Notes under the pieces: generated by a model
Seen by the model: the letters and a program-made list of their open reading frames with translations, nothing else
What the model was told of the DNA's origin: nothing
Database searches by the model: none
Assembly (NCBI GenBank): GCA_027483445.1
Contig: JAIXUS010000064.1
Location: 54,984 to 118,983 of the forward strand
Source: Bacteroidota bacterium
GTDB lineage: Bacteria; Bacteroidota; Bacteroidia; M30B66
DNA: 64,000 bases
Direction: 5' to 3'
Program-made: the position numbers and the translations under genes
Part shown: in pieces, positions 15,211 to 24,301 of the stretch
Layout of the letters: each line of letters starts with the position of its first letter
Numbering within the stretch: position 1 is the stretch's first letter

Positions 15211-17262
15211 ATGCACACTGTACCTGTTTCAATTTTAGAGAAGGCCTTTCGGCTGATGGCCACAGCAAAGGCGATGACTGAACTTTATGAGGCGCAATTC
15301 AAGGTGGTGTCGAAGTATGTGCATGCCACTTCGCGCGGACATGAGGCTATTCAGTTGGCCGTTGCTTTGCAGCTGTTGCCGCAGGATTACGCATTCCCCT
15401 ATTACCGAGATGATTCGATGCTTTTAGGTATAGGCATGAGGCCCTACGACTTAATGCTACAGTTGATGGCCAAGCGCGATGATCCATTTTCGGGGGGGCG
15501 CACTTATTATTCGCACCCCAGCTTGCGCGATGCCGATAAGCCGAAAATACCGCATCAGAGTTCGGCGACCGGAATGCAGGCCATTCCGGCCACGGGCGCA
15601 GCAATGGGGTTTTGGTACAAAGAAGCTACCGGCATTGAACATGAGTATGAAGGCGAAAAGCCCTTGGTAATATGCTCTTTAGGTGATGCTTCGGTTACGG
15701 AGGGCGAAATTGCTGAGGCCTTCCAAATGGCAGCCCTGAAGCAACTTCCTATTTTGTATTTGATTCAGGACAATGGGTGGGACATTTCGGCCAACGCCGC
15801 TGAAATTCGTGCTCAGAATGCCTTTGAATATGCCAGAGGGTTTAGTGGTTTGGAGGCACGCCAAGTGGATGGCTCCGATTTCGTGGCTTCATACCTTGAG
15901 GTCGAACAGTGCCTTGAGGTCATCCGCCGGGAAAGGCGGCCAATTCTCCTGCACGCTCGTGTTCCTTTGCTCAACCACCATACTTCGGGCGTGAGAATGG
16001 AATGGTACCGCGACGATTTGGAGGAGGCCCGTAGCCGCGACCCTTACCCGGTGCTCAGAGCCGCTTTGTTGTCGGCAGGATTGCCTGAAGAAGTTGTTGC
16101 TCATATCGAGCAAGAGGCCCGCGCTACGGTTGAGCAGGATTACCAGCAGGCGCTGGCCGCGGATGACCCCAGGCCGGAGGACCTGTTTACCCACGATTTT
16201 GCTCCTACGCCGGTGCTCGTTGAGCAAGGCGAACGCAGGCCCGTTGGTGCCGAGAAGGTAGTAATGGTAGATTGTGCCCTTTTTGCGGTGGAAGAACTCA
16301 TGCGGAAAAATCCGGAGTGCTTGTTCTACGGTCAAGATGTTGGAGCCCGCTTAGGTGGTGTTTTTCGGGAAGCCGCCACCCTGGCCCAGAAATTTGGCGA
16401 TAGCCGGGTGTTTAATACGCCCATTCAGGAAGCTTTTATTGTTGGAAGCACTGTGGGTATGTCGGCAGTTGGACTAAAACCTATCGTTGAGGTTCAGTTT
16501 GCCGATTACATCTGGCCTGGACTGAATCAGTTGTTTACAGAGGTGGCCCGTTCGTGTTATCTGACGAATGGGAAATGGCCTGTAAGCATGATTTTGCGCG
16601 TTCCTATCGGGGCTTACGGAAGTGGCGGCCCTTATCATTCTTCGTCGGTTGAAAGTGTGCTCACCAACATACGAGGCATAAAAATCGTTTACCCTAGCAA
16701 TGGGGCCGATTTGAAAGGACTGTTGAAAGCCGCGTTTCTCGACCCGAATCCGGTTGTAGTGCTGGAGCACAAAGGCCTGTATTGGTCGAAGGTAAAAGGT
16801 ACCGAGGAGGCACGCAGCATTGAGCCTGCCGAAGATTATGTGTTACCGCTTGGGAAGGCCAACATCGTTCAAACATGCACTGTCGACCAAGGTTCAACGC
16901 TTTCGGTGATCACTTACGGAATGGGCGTGCATTGGGCCTTGAATGCCAGTAAAGACCTGAATGGTAAGGTCGAAATTGTAGATTTGAGAACGCTTTATCC
17001 GCTCGATGAGGCTACAATTTTCGACTCGGTACGAAAAACGGGTAAATGCTTGATTGTTACCGAAGAGCCTGTAAACAACTCCTTTGCCCGAAGTCTTGCC
17101 GGGCGAATACAAGAGGCTTGTTTTGAGTATCTCGACGGCCCTGTTAGGGTTATCGGATCGGAGAATATGCCGGCCATTCCCCTCAACGCAACGCTAGAGT
17201 TTACGATGATTCCCAATGCCGACAAGGTAAATGAAGCCATTGAGGCACTCCTGGCCTATTAA
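15211..17262 (+). CDS. fused alpha/beta 2-oxoacid (branched-chain type) dehydrogenase E1
   Basis: The protein (683 residues) joins the two E1 subunits in one chain. The alpha half (1-330) has the TPP-binding segment GDASVTEGEIAEAFQMAA (about 155) followed by LIQDNGWDIS. The beta half (about 345-683) has FYGQDVGARLGGVFREA, then FNTPIQEAFIVGSTVGMS and the C-terminal transketolase domain around LIVTEEPVNNSF. E1 decarboxylates a 2-oxoacid and passes the acyl group to a lipoylated E2. Fused E1s of this length are common in Bacteroidota. No E2 or E3 gene is adjacent, and ilvE nearby favours branched-chain 2-oxoacids. The RluA-type gene follows after 3 bases and is probably co-transcribed. Confidence 0.88.
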   Translation: MHTVPVSILEKAFRLMATAKAMTELYEAQFKVVSKYVHATSRGHEAIQLAVALQLLPQDYAFPYYRDDSMLLGIGMRPYDLMLQLMAKRDDPFSGGRTYYSHPSLRDADKPKIPHQSSATGMQAIPATGAAMGFWYKEATGIEHEYEGEKPLVICSLGDASVTEGEIAEAFQMAALKQLPILYLIQDNGWDISANAAEIRAQNAFEYARGFSGLEARQVDGSDFVASYLEVEQCLEVIRRERRPILLHARVPLLNHHTSGVRMEWYRDDLEEARSRDPYPVLRAALLSAGLPEEVVAHIEQEARATVEQDYQQALAADDPRPEDLFTHDFAPTPVLVEQGERRPVGAEKVVMVDCALFAVEELMRKNPECLFYGQDVGARLGGVFREAATLAQKFGDSRVFNTPIQEAFIVGSTVGMSAVGLKPIVEVQFADYIWPGLNQLFTEVARSCYLTNGKWPVSMILRVPIGAYGSGGPYHSSSVESVLTNIRGIKIVYPSNGADLKGLLKAAFLDPNPVVVLEHKGLYWSKVKGTEEARSIEPAEDYVLPLGKANIVQTCTVDQGSTLSVITYGMGVHWALNASKDLNGKVEIVDLRTLYPLDEATIFDSVRKTGKCLIVTEEPVNNSFARSLAGRIQEACFEYLDGPVRVIGSENMPAIPLNATLEFTMIPNADKVNEAIEALLAY

Positions 17263-17265
17263 ACC

Positions 17266-18957
17266 ATGAACTGGAATGCTCAACAGGTGTCCAGTTGGGA
17301 GCACACGTGCGTGCATCCACTCAAGTCGGACATTTTACCTCCCGAAAAGTTCACCTATCCCTTTCATTACGAGCCACATTCACTAACCCTTTTGGCGTGT
17401 GATGAATTGCAGCATTATATCCAGCACCAGCAAGCCTGGTCGCACGACTTTGGGTTTAAGCCACCTTACAGCAGTTTCACTTCCGGTAAAATGTTTGGGG
17501 TTTTGGTTGTTGAAACTACCAACAGGGAATTGGCTTATTTAGCTGCCTTTTCAGGTAAGTTGGCCGGCTCTGTTAACCTCGCCGGTTTTGTGCCGCCGGT
17601 GTTCGATATGTTAGCCCCAGAGGGCTTTTATCGGCGTGGTGAAGAGGAACTCAACTTGTTGAACCGTGAAATAGAAATACTGGAGTCGTCGCCCGAACTG
17701 AAGGCTGCACAGCAGAGTTTGCTTGCAGTGGAAGCGGCGGCAGCCCTTGAGTTGTCGCAGGCCAAACAGCGCTTCAAGGAGGCCAGAAGGCAGCGGGCAC
17801 AGCTGCGCGCTCAACTTGAAGCCAGCGGCGATACAATTTTGTTGAAAAGCGAATCCATTCGGCTAAACGAGGAGAGCCGGTTGCAGCAATTGGCCTACAA
17901 GGATTTAGCCCGAATTTGGAAGGCTCGTCGTTTGGAAGCGGCCGGGCGACTTACTCAGCAGGAAGAGAAATTGCAACAATTGAGGCAAAATCGAAAGTGT
18001 AAATCGAATGCCTTGCAAGATTTACTTTTTGAAGAGTATCGGTTTTTGAATCAAAAGTGTGAGGAAAAAAGCCTGCGTTCTATCTTTCAGGAGGTAGTGC
18101 CGCCTTCGGGTGCCGGTGATTGCGCAGCACCTAAGTTGTTGCAATTTGCCTTCCGCCATGGACTTCGTCCGCTGTGTATGGGCGAATTCTGGTGGGGCAA
18201 ATCACCCGACACTGAAATCAGGCTGCATGGTCATTTCTACCCGGCTTGCCGTGGAAAGTGCAAACCTATTTTAGGGCATATGTTGGATGGCATTCCTCAA
18301 GAACCCAACACAGTATTTGAAAGTCGTGAGCATAAGCCGCAAATCGAAATCATTCATGAAGACGAGGCGCTGTTGGTCATCTACAAGCCTGAGCAGCTGC
18401 TTTCGGTACCGGGGCTCACGGAGCAAAGCTCGGTGCTGGAGCAGGTGAAGCAGATACGTCCCAATATTGAAGGACCCGTTATTGTGCACCGTTTGGATTT
18501 GGCAACCTCTGGAATCATGTTGATTCCCAAAACAATGAGGGCTTATATTGCCATACAAAAGCAGTTCATTGATCGTAGTATTGAAAAGCGGTATGAGGCG
18601 CTGCTTGAGGGAAGTTTGGAGCTGGATAGAGGTCTAATCGACCTGCCAATTCGGGTTGATTTAAACGACCGACCGAGGCAGATGGTTTGCTACGAATACG
18701 GCAAACAAGCCATTACGAAATGGGAGAAAATTGAAGAAGTGGGTGGGATAACCCGGGTTTACTTCTATCCTCAAACCGGTAGAACGCACCAATTGCGTGT
18801 CCATTCAGCGCACAAGCTGGGATTGAATGCGCCGATTTTGGGAGATGATTTGTACGGAAATAAATCCACACGAATGATGCTTCATGCCGGCTGGATTCGA
18901 TTTAACCATCCCTCCACCTGTGAAAGAGTGGAGTTCAATGTGCCGGCACCCTTTTGA
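17266..18957 (+). CDS. RluA-family pseudouridine synthase with long N-terminal extension
   Basis: A 563-residue protein. The C-terminal catalytic domain (about 345-563) contains HRLDLATSGIMLI, with the catalytic aspartate of the RluA family, and the binding segment GRTHQLRVHSAHKLG. RluA-type enzymes convert specific uridines in 23S rRNA or tRNA to pseudouridine. The extra 340 N-terminal residues begin with a conserved segment (FTSGKMFGVLVVET, GSVNLAGFVPPVFD). A strongly charged coiled coil follows (about 125-265), then a Cys-containing stretch (GAGDCAAPKLLQFAF, FYPACRGKCKPILGHML). This long form exists in other bacteria, but the role of its N-terminal half is not established. The start is 3 bases after the E1 stop. 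Confidence 0.85.
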   Translation: MNWNAQQVSSWEHTCVHPLKSDILPPEKFTYPFHYEPHSLTLLACDELQHYIQHQQAWSHDFGFKPPYSSFTSGKMFGVLVVETTNRELAYLAAFSGKLAGSVNLAGFVPPVFDMLAPEGFYRRGEEELNLLNREIEILESSPELKAAQQSLLAVEAAAALELSQAKQRFKEARRQRAQLRAQLEASGDTILLKSESIRLNEESRLQQLAYKDLARIWKARRLEAAGRLTQQEEKLQQLRQNRKCKSNALQDLLFEEYRFLNQKCEEKSLRSIFQEVVPPSGAGDCAAPKLLQFAFRHGLRPLCMGEFWWGKSPDTEIRLHGHFYPACRGKCKPILGHMLDGIPQEPNTVFESREHKPQIEIIHEDEALLVIYKPEQLLSVPGLTEQSSVLEQVKQIRPNIEGPVIVHRLDLATSGIMLIPKTMRAYIAIQKQFIDRSIEKRYEALLEGSLELDRGLIDLPIRVDLNDRPRQMVCYEYGKQAITKWEKIEEVGGITRVYFYPQTGRTHQLRVHSAHKLGLNAPILGDDLYGNKSTRMMLHAGWIRFNHPSTCERVEFNVPAPF

Positions 18958-18960
18958 CGT

Positions 18961-19614
18961 TTAACCCGGCAGACGTGGAATCTGTTTTTCCAGCTGTTGG
19001 ATTTGCTTGACGATTTCCTCGTTTTTCGGTTTGGCTGCTTTTGCCCGCTTAAAGTACTCCTTGGCGGAGCGAAACTGCTGACGTTGCATTTCGATTGAGC
19101 AAAGCTGAAGGTATGCTGCGGCAAGATTGTCCTTATCGGGAATTCCCACCTTCACCGCTTCAATCAGGTGTTGACGGGCTTCCTTGGTGTTGCCTTTTCG
19201 CAGTTGAACCATACCCAGTTGCAAAAGATTGGTGCCTCGCATGTCGCCTGCCAATGTAGAATTGGTTTTCAACGAAGCCCGTAAGTTCTCTTCGGCTTGG
19301 TCGAGATTGTCGTTGGCCAGGGCTAAGTTACTTTGGAGCATGAAATAGGCCTGACGTAAAGGTTTGAACAACAGTTTGGGAAACTTGATCATCCGTATGT
19401 ACCGCGTGGCTTCTTCAACCTCACCGGCCATTACCGCTTCTTGAACAATTCGCATGGTTCCAACCAAGAAGTAGAGAATCAAGGAGATAATGGCAAGCGA
19501 ATAACAAATCCAGGCCAACACGGTATCGAGCCAGATGTGCGATACAATTCCCAAAACCAGCAAGCCGATGATTATCCACAATCGGTTGATTATGTAAAAC
19601 TTAAGAAATTTCAT
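18961..19614 (-). CDS. membrane-anchored tetratricopeptide-repeat protein
   Basis: This 217-residue protein has two N-terminal transmembrane segments (about 8-26 and 33-56), followed by a cytoplasmic or periplasmic helical region with TPR-like spacing: ATRYIRMIKFPK, NDNLDQAEENLRASLK, GNTKEARQHLIEAVKVG and QFRSAKEYFKRAKAAKP. No catalytic residues are evident. TPR domains of this kind mediate protein-protein contacts. It converges with the pseudouridine synthase gene, with only 3 bases between stops, and has a 582-bp region upstream. I cannot assign a specific role. Confidence 0.7.
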   Translation of the reverse strand: MKFLKFYIINRLWIIIGLLVLGIVSHIWLDTVLAWICYSLAIISLILYFLVGTMRIVQEAVMAGEVEEATRYIRMIKFPKLLFKPLRQAYFMLQSNLALANDNLDQAEENLRASLKTNSTLAGDMRGTNLLQLGMVQLRKGNTKEARQHLIEAVKVGIPDKDNLAAAYLQLCSIEMQRQQFRSAKEYFKRAKAAKPKNEEIVKQIQQLEKQIPRLPG

Positions 19615-20196
19615 AGTGTAAATTGGCTGGCAAAAATACGACAGTTAAGGGCATTTTGTGTGGGTATTTATGGTAGATGGCCATGTATTTCCAAGGAATC
19701 ACTGGAATTTCTAAATCTGGATTTATCGTTTTGGCGGTTGTTTGACTCGAATGCGAGGGTAAAGCGCATGTTTTTCGTTTTTTGCGGCGCAAAAGAGAGG
19801 CTATTGAATTTCATCTAAGGTCGGGGATTTATATTTGGAATTATATCGTAATAGTGTAATTCGGTTTGTACTTTTGATAAGTATGGTTGAAAACTTAATT
19901 TGCAAGATTGGTGTTTTTTGCTGAGGGATTATTCCCAATAGCCCCTTCCCAATGGGGAGAAAATACACCTTTTTCTCTCCACAGTCGGTAGTTAAACGTT
20001 TATACACGTTTAATATGTAATGTTCTTATTATGAATCTGTTGAATCTTAAATTCCCTGGAAATGAGTCGTGATTTACTTGATTTTTTGCCGATGCAGCTG
20101 ATCGACACGATATTAAGAACTCACCATGGAGAACTTCCTCGGGCCATTGGGAAAAACAGGAAGAATTGCCCTTAATTTTCCTGCAAATCGCAGGTT
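19615..20196. other. 582-bp intergenic region before spmAB
   Basis: No gene could be supported. The region holds an exact palindrome at 19992-20013, a G/C-then-T segment around 19937-19980 that could fold (CCCCTT with AATGGGG; GGAGAAAA with TTTTTCTC), and a -7-like TACTTTTG near 19868 without a matching -33. It may contain the promoter of the TPR gene on one side and of spmAB on the other. Confidence 0.35.
19992..20013. promoter_or_regulatory. palindrome TTAAACGT-N6-ACGTTTAA
   Basis: A perfect 8-bp-arm inverted repeat with spacer TTATAC, about 180 bases upstream of the SpmAB-type gene. It has operator-like symmetry, but the binding protein is unknown. A short hairpin function is the alternative, though no T-tract follows. 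Confidence 0.4.
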
Positions 20197-21438
20197 ATGG
20201 CATTAAGCAGAATTTGGTCGGCATTCATTCTCGTTGCAGTTACAGTGGCCGGGTGGAAACTGATAGTTCTTGGCGACCACACCATTTTCAACCGAATGGT
20301 TACCGATCCTAATGGAATGATTGATACAGGAACTACTGCGGTAAACATTTCCATTAAGCTCATTGGAATTATGGCTTTATTCATGGGTTTGATGAGTATA
20401 GCTGAAAAGGCTGGCGGTGTGCGGTTGCTTTCGAGGTGGATTGGCCCCTTTTTTAGCCGGCTATTTCCGGATATTCCTAAAGGGCATCCGGCGACCGGAC
20501 ACATGATGATGAATTTTTCGGCCAATTTATTGGGGCTCGACAATGCCGCAACTCCTTTTGGTATCAAGGCCATGGAGAGTCTACAGGAACTGAATGCCGA
20601 TAAAGAGCGGGCCTCTAATGCTCAAATCATGTTTTTGTGCTTGCATGCCTCAGGTTTAACGCTAATTCCGGTGAGTATTATTGCTGCAAGAGCCGCTTTA
20701 AAATCGAGCAGCCCTACAGATATTTTTGTGCCTTGCATGATTGCCACATTTGTAGCTACAATGGCTGCAATGATTATCGTTTCGTTAAAGCAGAAAATTA
20801 ATTTATTGCAACCTGTTATTTTGGCGTGGATTTTAAGTTTATCGGCTTTAATTGGTTTACTGGTTTGGTTTTTAACAGGCTTGAGTTCTGAAGGACTCAG
20901 CAGTTTTTCAGGAGTACTTTCAAATGGATTAATTCTGTTTATTTTCTTCATCATCATTGCGGGCGGTTTATACAAGAAGGTTTCTGTTTTCGACGCTTTC
21001 GTAGATGGGGCCAAAGGCGGTTTCGATACTGCCGTGAGGATTATTCCTTATCTGGTTGGAATTTTGGTGGCCATTAGCTTGTTGAGGACCAGCGGTACTT
21101 TTGAAGTGATCATTGATGGAATGAAGCAATTCTTTGCTTTTTTTGGAGCCGACACACGTTTTGTGGATGGCCTTCCAACCGCACTGATCAAGCCTATGAG
21201 TGGTTCTGGTGCACGTGGAATGATGATCGACACGATGACCCAATTTGGCCCTGATTCATTTCCCGGACGTTTGTCGTGCATCCTTCAGGGCTCTTCTGAT
21301 ACCACGTTTTATGTGATTGCTGTTTATTTTGGAGCAGTTGGAGTAAAAAATACCCGATACACCATTGGCGCCATGCTACTCGCTGATTTGGTCGGAATAA
21401 TTACCTCAATCGCTTTGGCTTACTTATTTTTCGGGTAA
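20197..21438 (+). CDS. SpmA-SpmB fusion, nucleoside-recognition (Gate) domain membrane protein
   Basis: The protein (413 residues) has about ten membrane segments and two Gate (nucleoside recognition) domains. The first half matches SpmA (TTAVNISIKLIGIMALFMGL near 49-68, then the conserved NFSANLLGLDNAATPFGIKAME near 108). The second half matches SpmB (DGAKGGFDTAVRIIPYLVGI near 268; LIKPMSGSGARGMM near 330; GSSDTTFYVIAVYFGAVG near 368). In spore formers SpmA and SpmB affect spore core dehydration, but fused versions occur widely in non-spore-forming Bacteroidota with unknown transport-related function. The gene is single and followed by two repeats. Confidence 0.88.
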   Translation: MALSRIWSAFILVAVTVAGWKLIVLGDHTIFNRMVTDPNGMIDTGTTAVNISIKLIGIMALFMGLMSIAEKAGGVRLLSRWIGPFFSRLFPDIPKGHPATGHMMMNFSANLLGLDNAATPFGIKAMESLQELNADKERASNAQIMFLCLHASGLTLIPVSIIAARAALKSSSPTDIFVPCMIATFVATMAAMIIVSLKQKINLLQPVILAWILSLSALIGLLVWFLTGLSSEGLSSFSGVLSNGLILFIFFIIIAGGLYKKVSVFDAFVDGAKGGFDTAVRIIPYLVGILVAISLLRTSGTFEVIIDGMKQFFAFFGADTRFVDGLPTALIKPMSGSGARGMMIDTMTQFGPDSFPGRLSCILQGSSDTTFYVIAVYFGAVGVKNTRYTIGAMLLADLVGIITSIALAYLFFG

Positions 21439-21462
21439 ATTAAGTCCACTTAAAACACTAAA

Positions 21463-21650
21463 TAGGACTTACAGAAAGAATCAGAAACCCTGTGAATCCT
21501 GTACTGCTGGCAAATGAAAAATTGTATTTAAAAACTGCAAAATTGCAGCGATTCTAGAATTCTGAAATAAAACCCCTTGCACCAAATCCTATTCAAAAAT
21601 GGACTAATGTGCAATAAACAAAACCATTGTGTGCATTCCAGTAAGCCCTA
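21463..21650 (+). repeat. MITE-like element, diverged copy 4
   Basis: It begins TAGGACTTACAGAA and ends TTCCAGTAAGCCCTA, imperfect terminal inverted repeats of the family seen intact at 36974-37407. The right 70 bases, read in reverse, align with the left end of those copies (AGTAAGCCC, ATTG-GTG, GTGCA-TAA). The interior contains GCAGCGATTCTAGAATTCTG, which recurs in reverse near 62086-62110. Confidence 0.55.
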
Positions 21651-21692
21651 AGTGGATGTTTATCAATGATACGTGCAAAGCCGACAATGAGC

Positions 21693-21848
21693 ATTGGGCC
21701 AATGCGACAGCGGTTGAAGCGGATACCCCGCAAGACCGTAGCAGTCGGCCTGCGTGTTGGCAAAGGGATGAGGAGTAGGAGCGGAAGACGCGGTGCCCGC
21801 CGTAAGTTCCGGGGGAAATGAGAAATTAATTCGGGCAGGCGCCCCAAT
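21693..21848 (+). repeat. GC-rich structured intergenic element, copy B
   Basis: It has the same two conserved blocks as copy A (21716-21735 and 21769-21799). Ends ATTGGGC and GCCCCAAT can pair, and TGCCCG (near 21794) is exactly complementary to CGGGCA (near 21832), enclosing a variable loop. Copy A has a shortened version of this arm, which suggests the structure rather than the sequence is kept. Confidence 0.7.
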
Positions 21849-21924
21849 AAAATCATTGTTCGAAAAACGAATTATCACCCATGAGATGGATTTATTTTAT
21901 TGGCCCTTTGACCATTTTTTCAAT

Positions 21925-21955
21925 AAAAAAAAGGACAAGCGTTACGCTCGTCCTT
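21925..21955 (-). terminator. rho-independent terminator of the c-haem/Cu-monooxygenase-like gene
   Basis: On the minus strand AAGGACGAGCG, a GTAA-type loop and CGCTTGTCCTT form an 11-bp stem with one mismatch, followed by a run of eight T. It lies 24 bases after the stop of the gene ending at 21979. Confidence 0.8.
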
Positions 21956-21978
21956 TCAAAATGTTGGCAATTCGTTCA

Positions 21979-23550
21979 TTAGCGGGAGATGACAATCTTT
22001 TCGGTTTGCCTGTGCTTGCCGTTGCTCCATTCAAGCAGGTAAACTCCCGAGGCCAAATGACTAAGGTCGAGCTCTCGGGTGTGATAACCCGGCTGATGCC
22101 ATTTACCGGATTCAATGGTTTGAATCAGATTACCCCTGAGGTCCGTGAGGCGGATGTTGAGGGAAGATTTCTCACTCAGGCTGTAGCTTAATTTTACCGG
22201 TCCACTGCTTGGGCTTGGAGATACAGGGAAGAGTTTGTCCTTTGTACCGGCAAGGTGCGGCAAACTCACGGTTTGATCTTCGAATACGATGTTTTCATCG
22301 CCCGGTTGGTAAAATAAATATCCAAGTGGCAAATAATACATTTCATCGGCGGTGCCTTCACCCCATGAAATCGAAGCCGGCGGATTGTTAGGATTGTAGA
22401 TGTTATTTACCGTGTTGTCGTAGCCTGCATAGGCATGAATGGTAGAACCGGCCGGTATTTTTATGAGCTGCTTAAATTGATAAGAACCTTGCCAGTTAAA
22501 ATCCCAGTCGCGCACCCAAATAATTGGAATTGTGTCGCCATCCGGCTTGATGGCAAATACTTTCCAATGGGTGCCCAGCAGGTGCGAATGAGGAGCCACG
22601 GAATACAAACTCGCATCAAAAGGTACGTTGATTAGTCCGTGGAATTCCCGAGTTTGGTTTGCCGGAATCACAAACGGACCGTTTTGGATGATACCCGGAA
22701 TGGGGACAAGAATGGTTCCCTGGAGAATTCGGTCTGCGGCTCCGTTTTCGAAGAAAACATTGATGGTGCTTGAATCTGTTTCCTCTACCGAGGTTGGCGC
22801 GTAGTGCACCTGAATTTTCAAATCGGAGCTAGCATGCAATTTTTGCGTAATTCCGTTGCTGTAAACAACCGGTGCCGCACCCGGAACATAACCCGGCAAT
22901 TGCATTTGGCCAAGGTTGGTGCTACCGGCTCCTTCGGCATATCCGTATTCAGGTGTGGCTAAATCGGCCGCCATAGCTTCGCCAGTGGTATCTTCCCAAA
23001 TCAGGGCATGGTGAACAATGCGGGGGTTTCCGGGACGAAACTCCAACGCTTTGATGTTGCGGTCTTGCGTAAGTCCGGTAGGAATCACAAAATAGCGGTA
23101 AGTGTCGAGGTTGTTACCGGGCTGTGTGAACGATTCGGCAAAGGAAAGTACCAAATCAGGGACGCCCACTTGCGAGCCGGAGGGAAACACGGGCAGGGAT
23201 GGCTCGAGAGCAGGATTTCCTTGAGGGGCCCCTTGGTTTACCCAATCGTTGATCAGTTGCTTCTGCTCATCGCTCAGAAAGTTCTCGTTTTGGTAGCGTT
23301 GGTAGTTGGGGTCTGGCTTCCAGGGCGGCATGTAGCCACTTTGCGTTACCAGCTGAATGGTGTTTGCATAGGCTGAAACTTCTGCATAGTTGGTGAGTGG
23401 AAAAGGACCAACTTCGCCCGGGCGGTGGCAGGTAGTGCAGTGGTTATAGATGATGGGCGCAATGTGCTCGGAAAAATTAACGCTTTGTGCGTTTACCCAT
23501 GTGGCGCAGAAACAAACTGCGACTGCAAAAAAATGCTTCATTGTTTTCAT
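21979..23550 (-). CDS. T9SS-sorted protein with c-type haem motif and copper monooxygenase-like domain
   Basis: A 523-residue protein with a signal peptide (1-22, ending VNAQ). A haem-binding CxxCH (Cys38, Cys41, His42; NHCTTCHRPGEVGPFPL) sits in a small cytochrome c domain that also carries MPPWKPDPNY. The central region (about 160-410) resembles copper type II ascorbate-dependent monooxygenases, with candidate ligands in RIVHHALIW and VAPHSHLLGTHWKVF. The C-terminal 80 residues (LFPVSPSPSSGPVKLSY ... GVYLLEWSNGKHRQTEKIVISR) are a T9SS sorting domain. The start at 23550 is chosen because its ATG overlaps the stop of the upstream gene (ATGA); an in-frame TTG five codons earlier is less likely. 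The substrate is unknown. Confidence 0.82.
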   Translation of the reverse strand: MKTMKHFFAVAVCFCATWVNAQSVNFSEHIAPIIYNHCTTCHRPGEVGPFPLTNYAEVSAYANTIQLVTQSGYMPPWKPDPNYQRYQNENFLSDEQKQLINDWVNQGAPQGNPALEPSLPVFPSGSQVGVPDLVLSFAESFTQPGNNLDTYRYFVIPTGLTQDRNIKALEFRPGNPRIVHHALIWEDTTGEAMAADLATPEYGYAEGAGSTNLGQMQLPGYVPGAAPVVYSNGITQKLHASSDLKIQVHYAPTSVEETDSSTINVFFENGAADRILQGTILVPIPGIIQNGPFVIPANQTREFHGLINVPFDASLYSVAPHSHLLGTHWKVFAIKPDGDTIPIIWVRDWDFNWQGSYQFKQLIKIPAGSTIHAYAGYDNTVNNIYNPNNPPASISWGEGTADEMYYLPLGYLFYQPGDENIVFEDQTVSLPHLAGTKDKLFPVSPSPSSGPVKLSYSLSEKSSLNIRLTDLRGNLIQTIESGKWHQPGYHTRELDLSHLASGVYLLEWSNGKHRQTEKIVISR

Positions 23551-24062
23551 TTTTGTATGATACAACCCACTGGAATTGTTGAGGTTAAAGATAGAATTTT
23601 TTCTTCGGTAAGATCTTCGAGGCTGTTTTTTAAGTAATGCTGTGTAACCACCCTTCGTCGTCGGCCAACCGCCTCGAAAGAGTTGTCGATTAAGCCACGG
23701 TACATCACTTCTTTCGTTTTTTGTTTTACCACAACAACTTCAGGTGTAACGCTGGCATCAAATTGTTGTGTGAGTTGCAAGGCAGAGTCTGCAACCAGCG
23801 GGAACGGGAGCTTATACTTTTGTCCGAATTGCTGACGGGTTTTAGAGGTGGAAAGCATGGATGGAAAAACGCCTATAAATCCAACACCTTGGTTTTGAAA
23901 ATGTTGAGCGGTTTCTCGGAGGCTGGTGCTCACACTTTGGCAAATCGGACAAGTTTCAGAAAGAAATACGTAAACAGTGAGCGAATCCCTCTGTGCAGAG
24001 GCATCGGCCTGAGCCATTACCAAGGTGATGAACGTAAACAATCCAACAAGGGCTCTTCTCAT
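23547..24062 (-). CDS. secreted thioredoxin-like thiol-disulfide protein (redoxin)
   Basis: This 171-residue exported protein has a signal peptide (1-23, ending ASAQ) and a thioredoxin-fold active site, FLSETCPICQSV (Cys38 and Cys41), followed by FIGVFPSML. It has the AhpC/TSA or TlpA-like layout, with a cis-proline segment SVTPEVVVV. It should act in the periplasm on disulfides or hydroperoxides. Its stop codon overlaps the start of the c-haem/copper protein (ATGA), so the two are translationally coupled. A role in reducing apocytochrome cysteines, or in loading copper into its partner, is a reasonable inference that the sequence does not prove. Confidence 0.75.
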   Translation of the reverse strand: MRRALVGLFTFITLVMAQADASAQRDSLTVYVFLSETCPICQSVSTSLRETAQHFQNQGVGFIGVFPSMLSTSKTRQQFGQKYKLPFPLVADSALQLTQQFDASVTPEVVVVKQKTKEVMYRGLIDNSFEAVGRRRRVVTQHYLKNSLEDLTEEKILSLTSTIPVGCIIQK

Positions 24063-24301
24063 ATCCGTCGCGCATGACCGAAGATACAGCTATTGGTTTA
24101 AACCTACATCATAAATTTTTGGCAGGGCCTATTTTTGGTTATGGTTTGATGACCTCCAAGGCAATTGGGGCTGCGAACAAGGCATTGAGGTAACCAGACC
24201 CATGTTGGATGTTTTCCTGCTTTTGTATGGTTGATGACCTAACGTTGAACCGTAGGGTCATCCACGCATGTGGAAAAACCTTGATAGTTCAAGTAAGTCA
24301 A

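Larger units (their letters stand above)
21439..21978. other. 540-bp intergenic region packed with repeats and a terminator
   Basis: Between convergent genes lie, in order, a MITE-like element (21463-21650), GC-rich element copy B (21693-21848) and a rho-independent terminator for the minus-strand gene (21925-21955). No coding sequence is evident. Confidence 0.6.

Noticed and set aside
24063..24301. Short direct repeats TTGATGACCT (about 24157 and 24230) and a CCACGCATGTGG palindrome between the TolC and redoxin genes
   Set aside because: Too short and on the wrong strand side for a terminator of either gene; no clear regulatory pattern.
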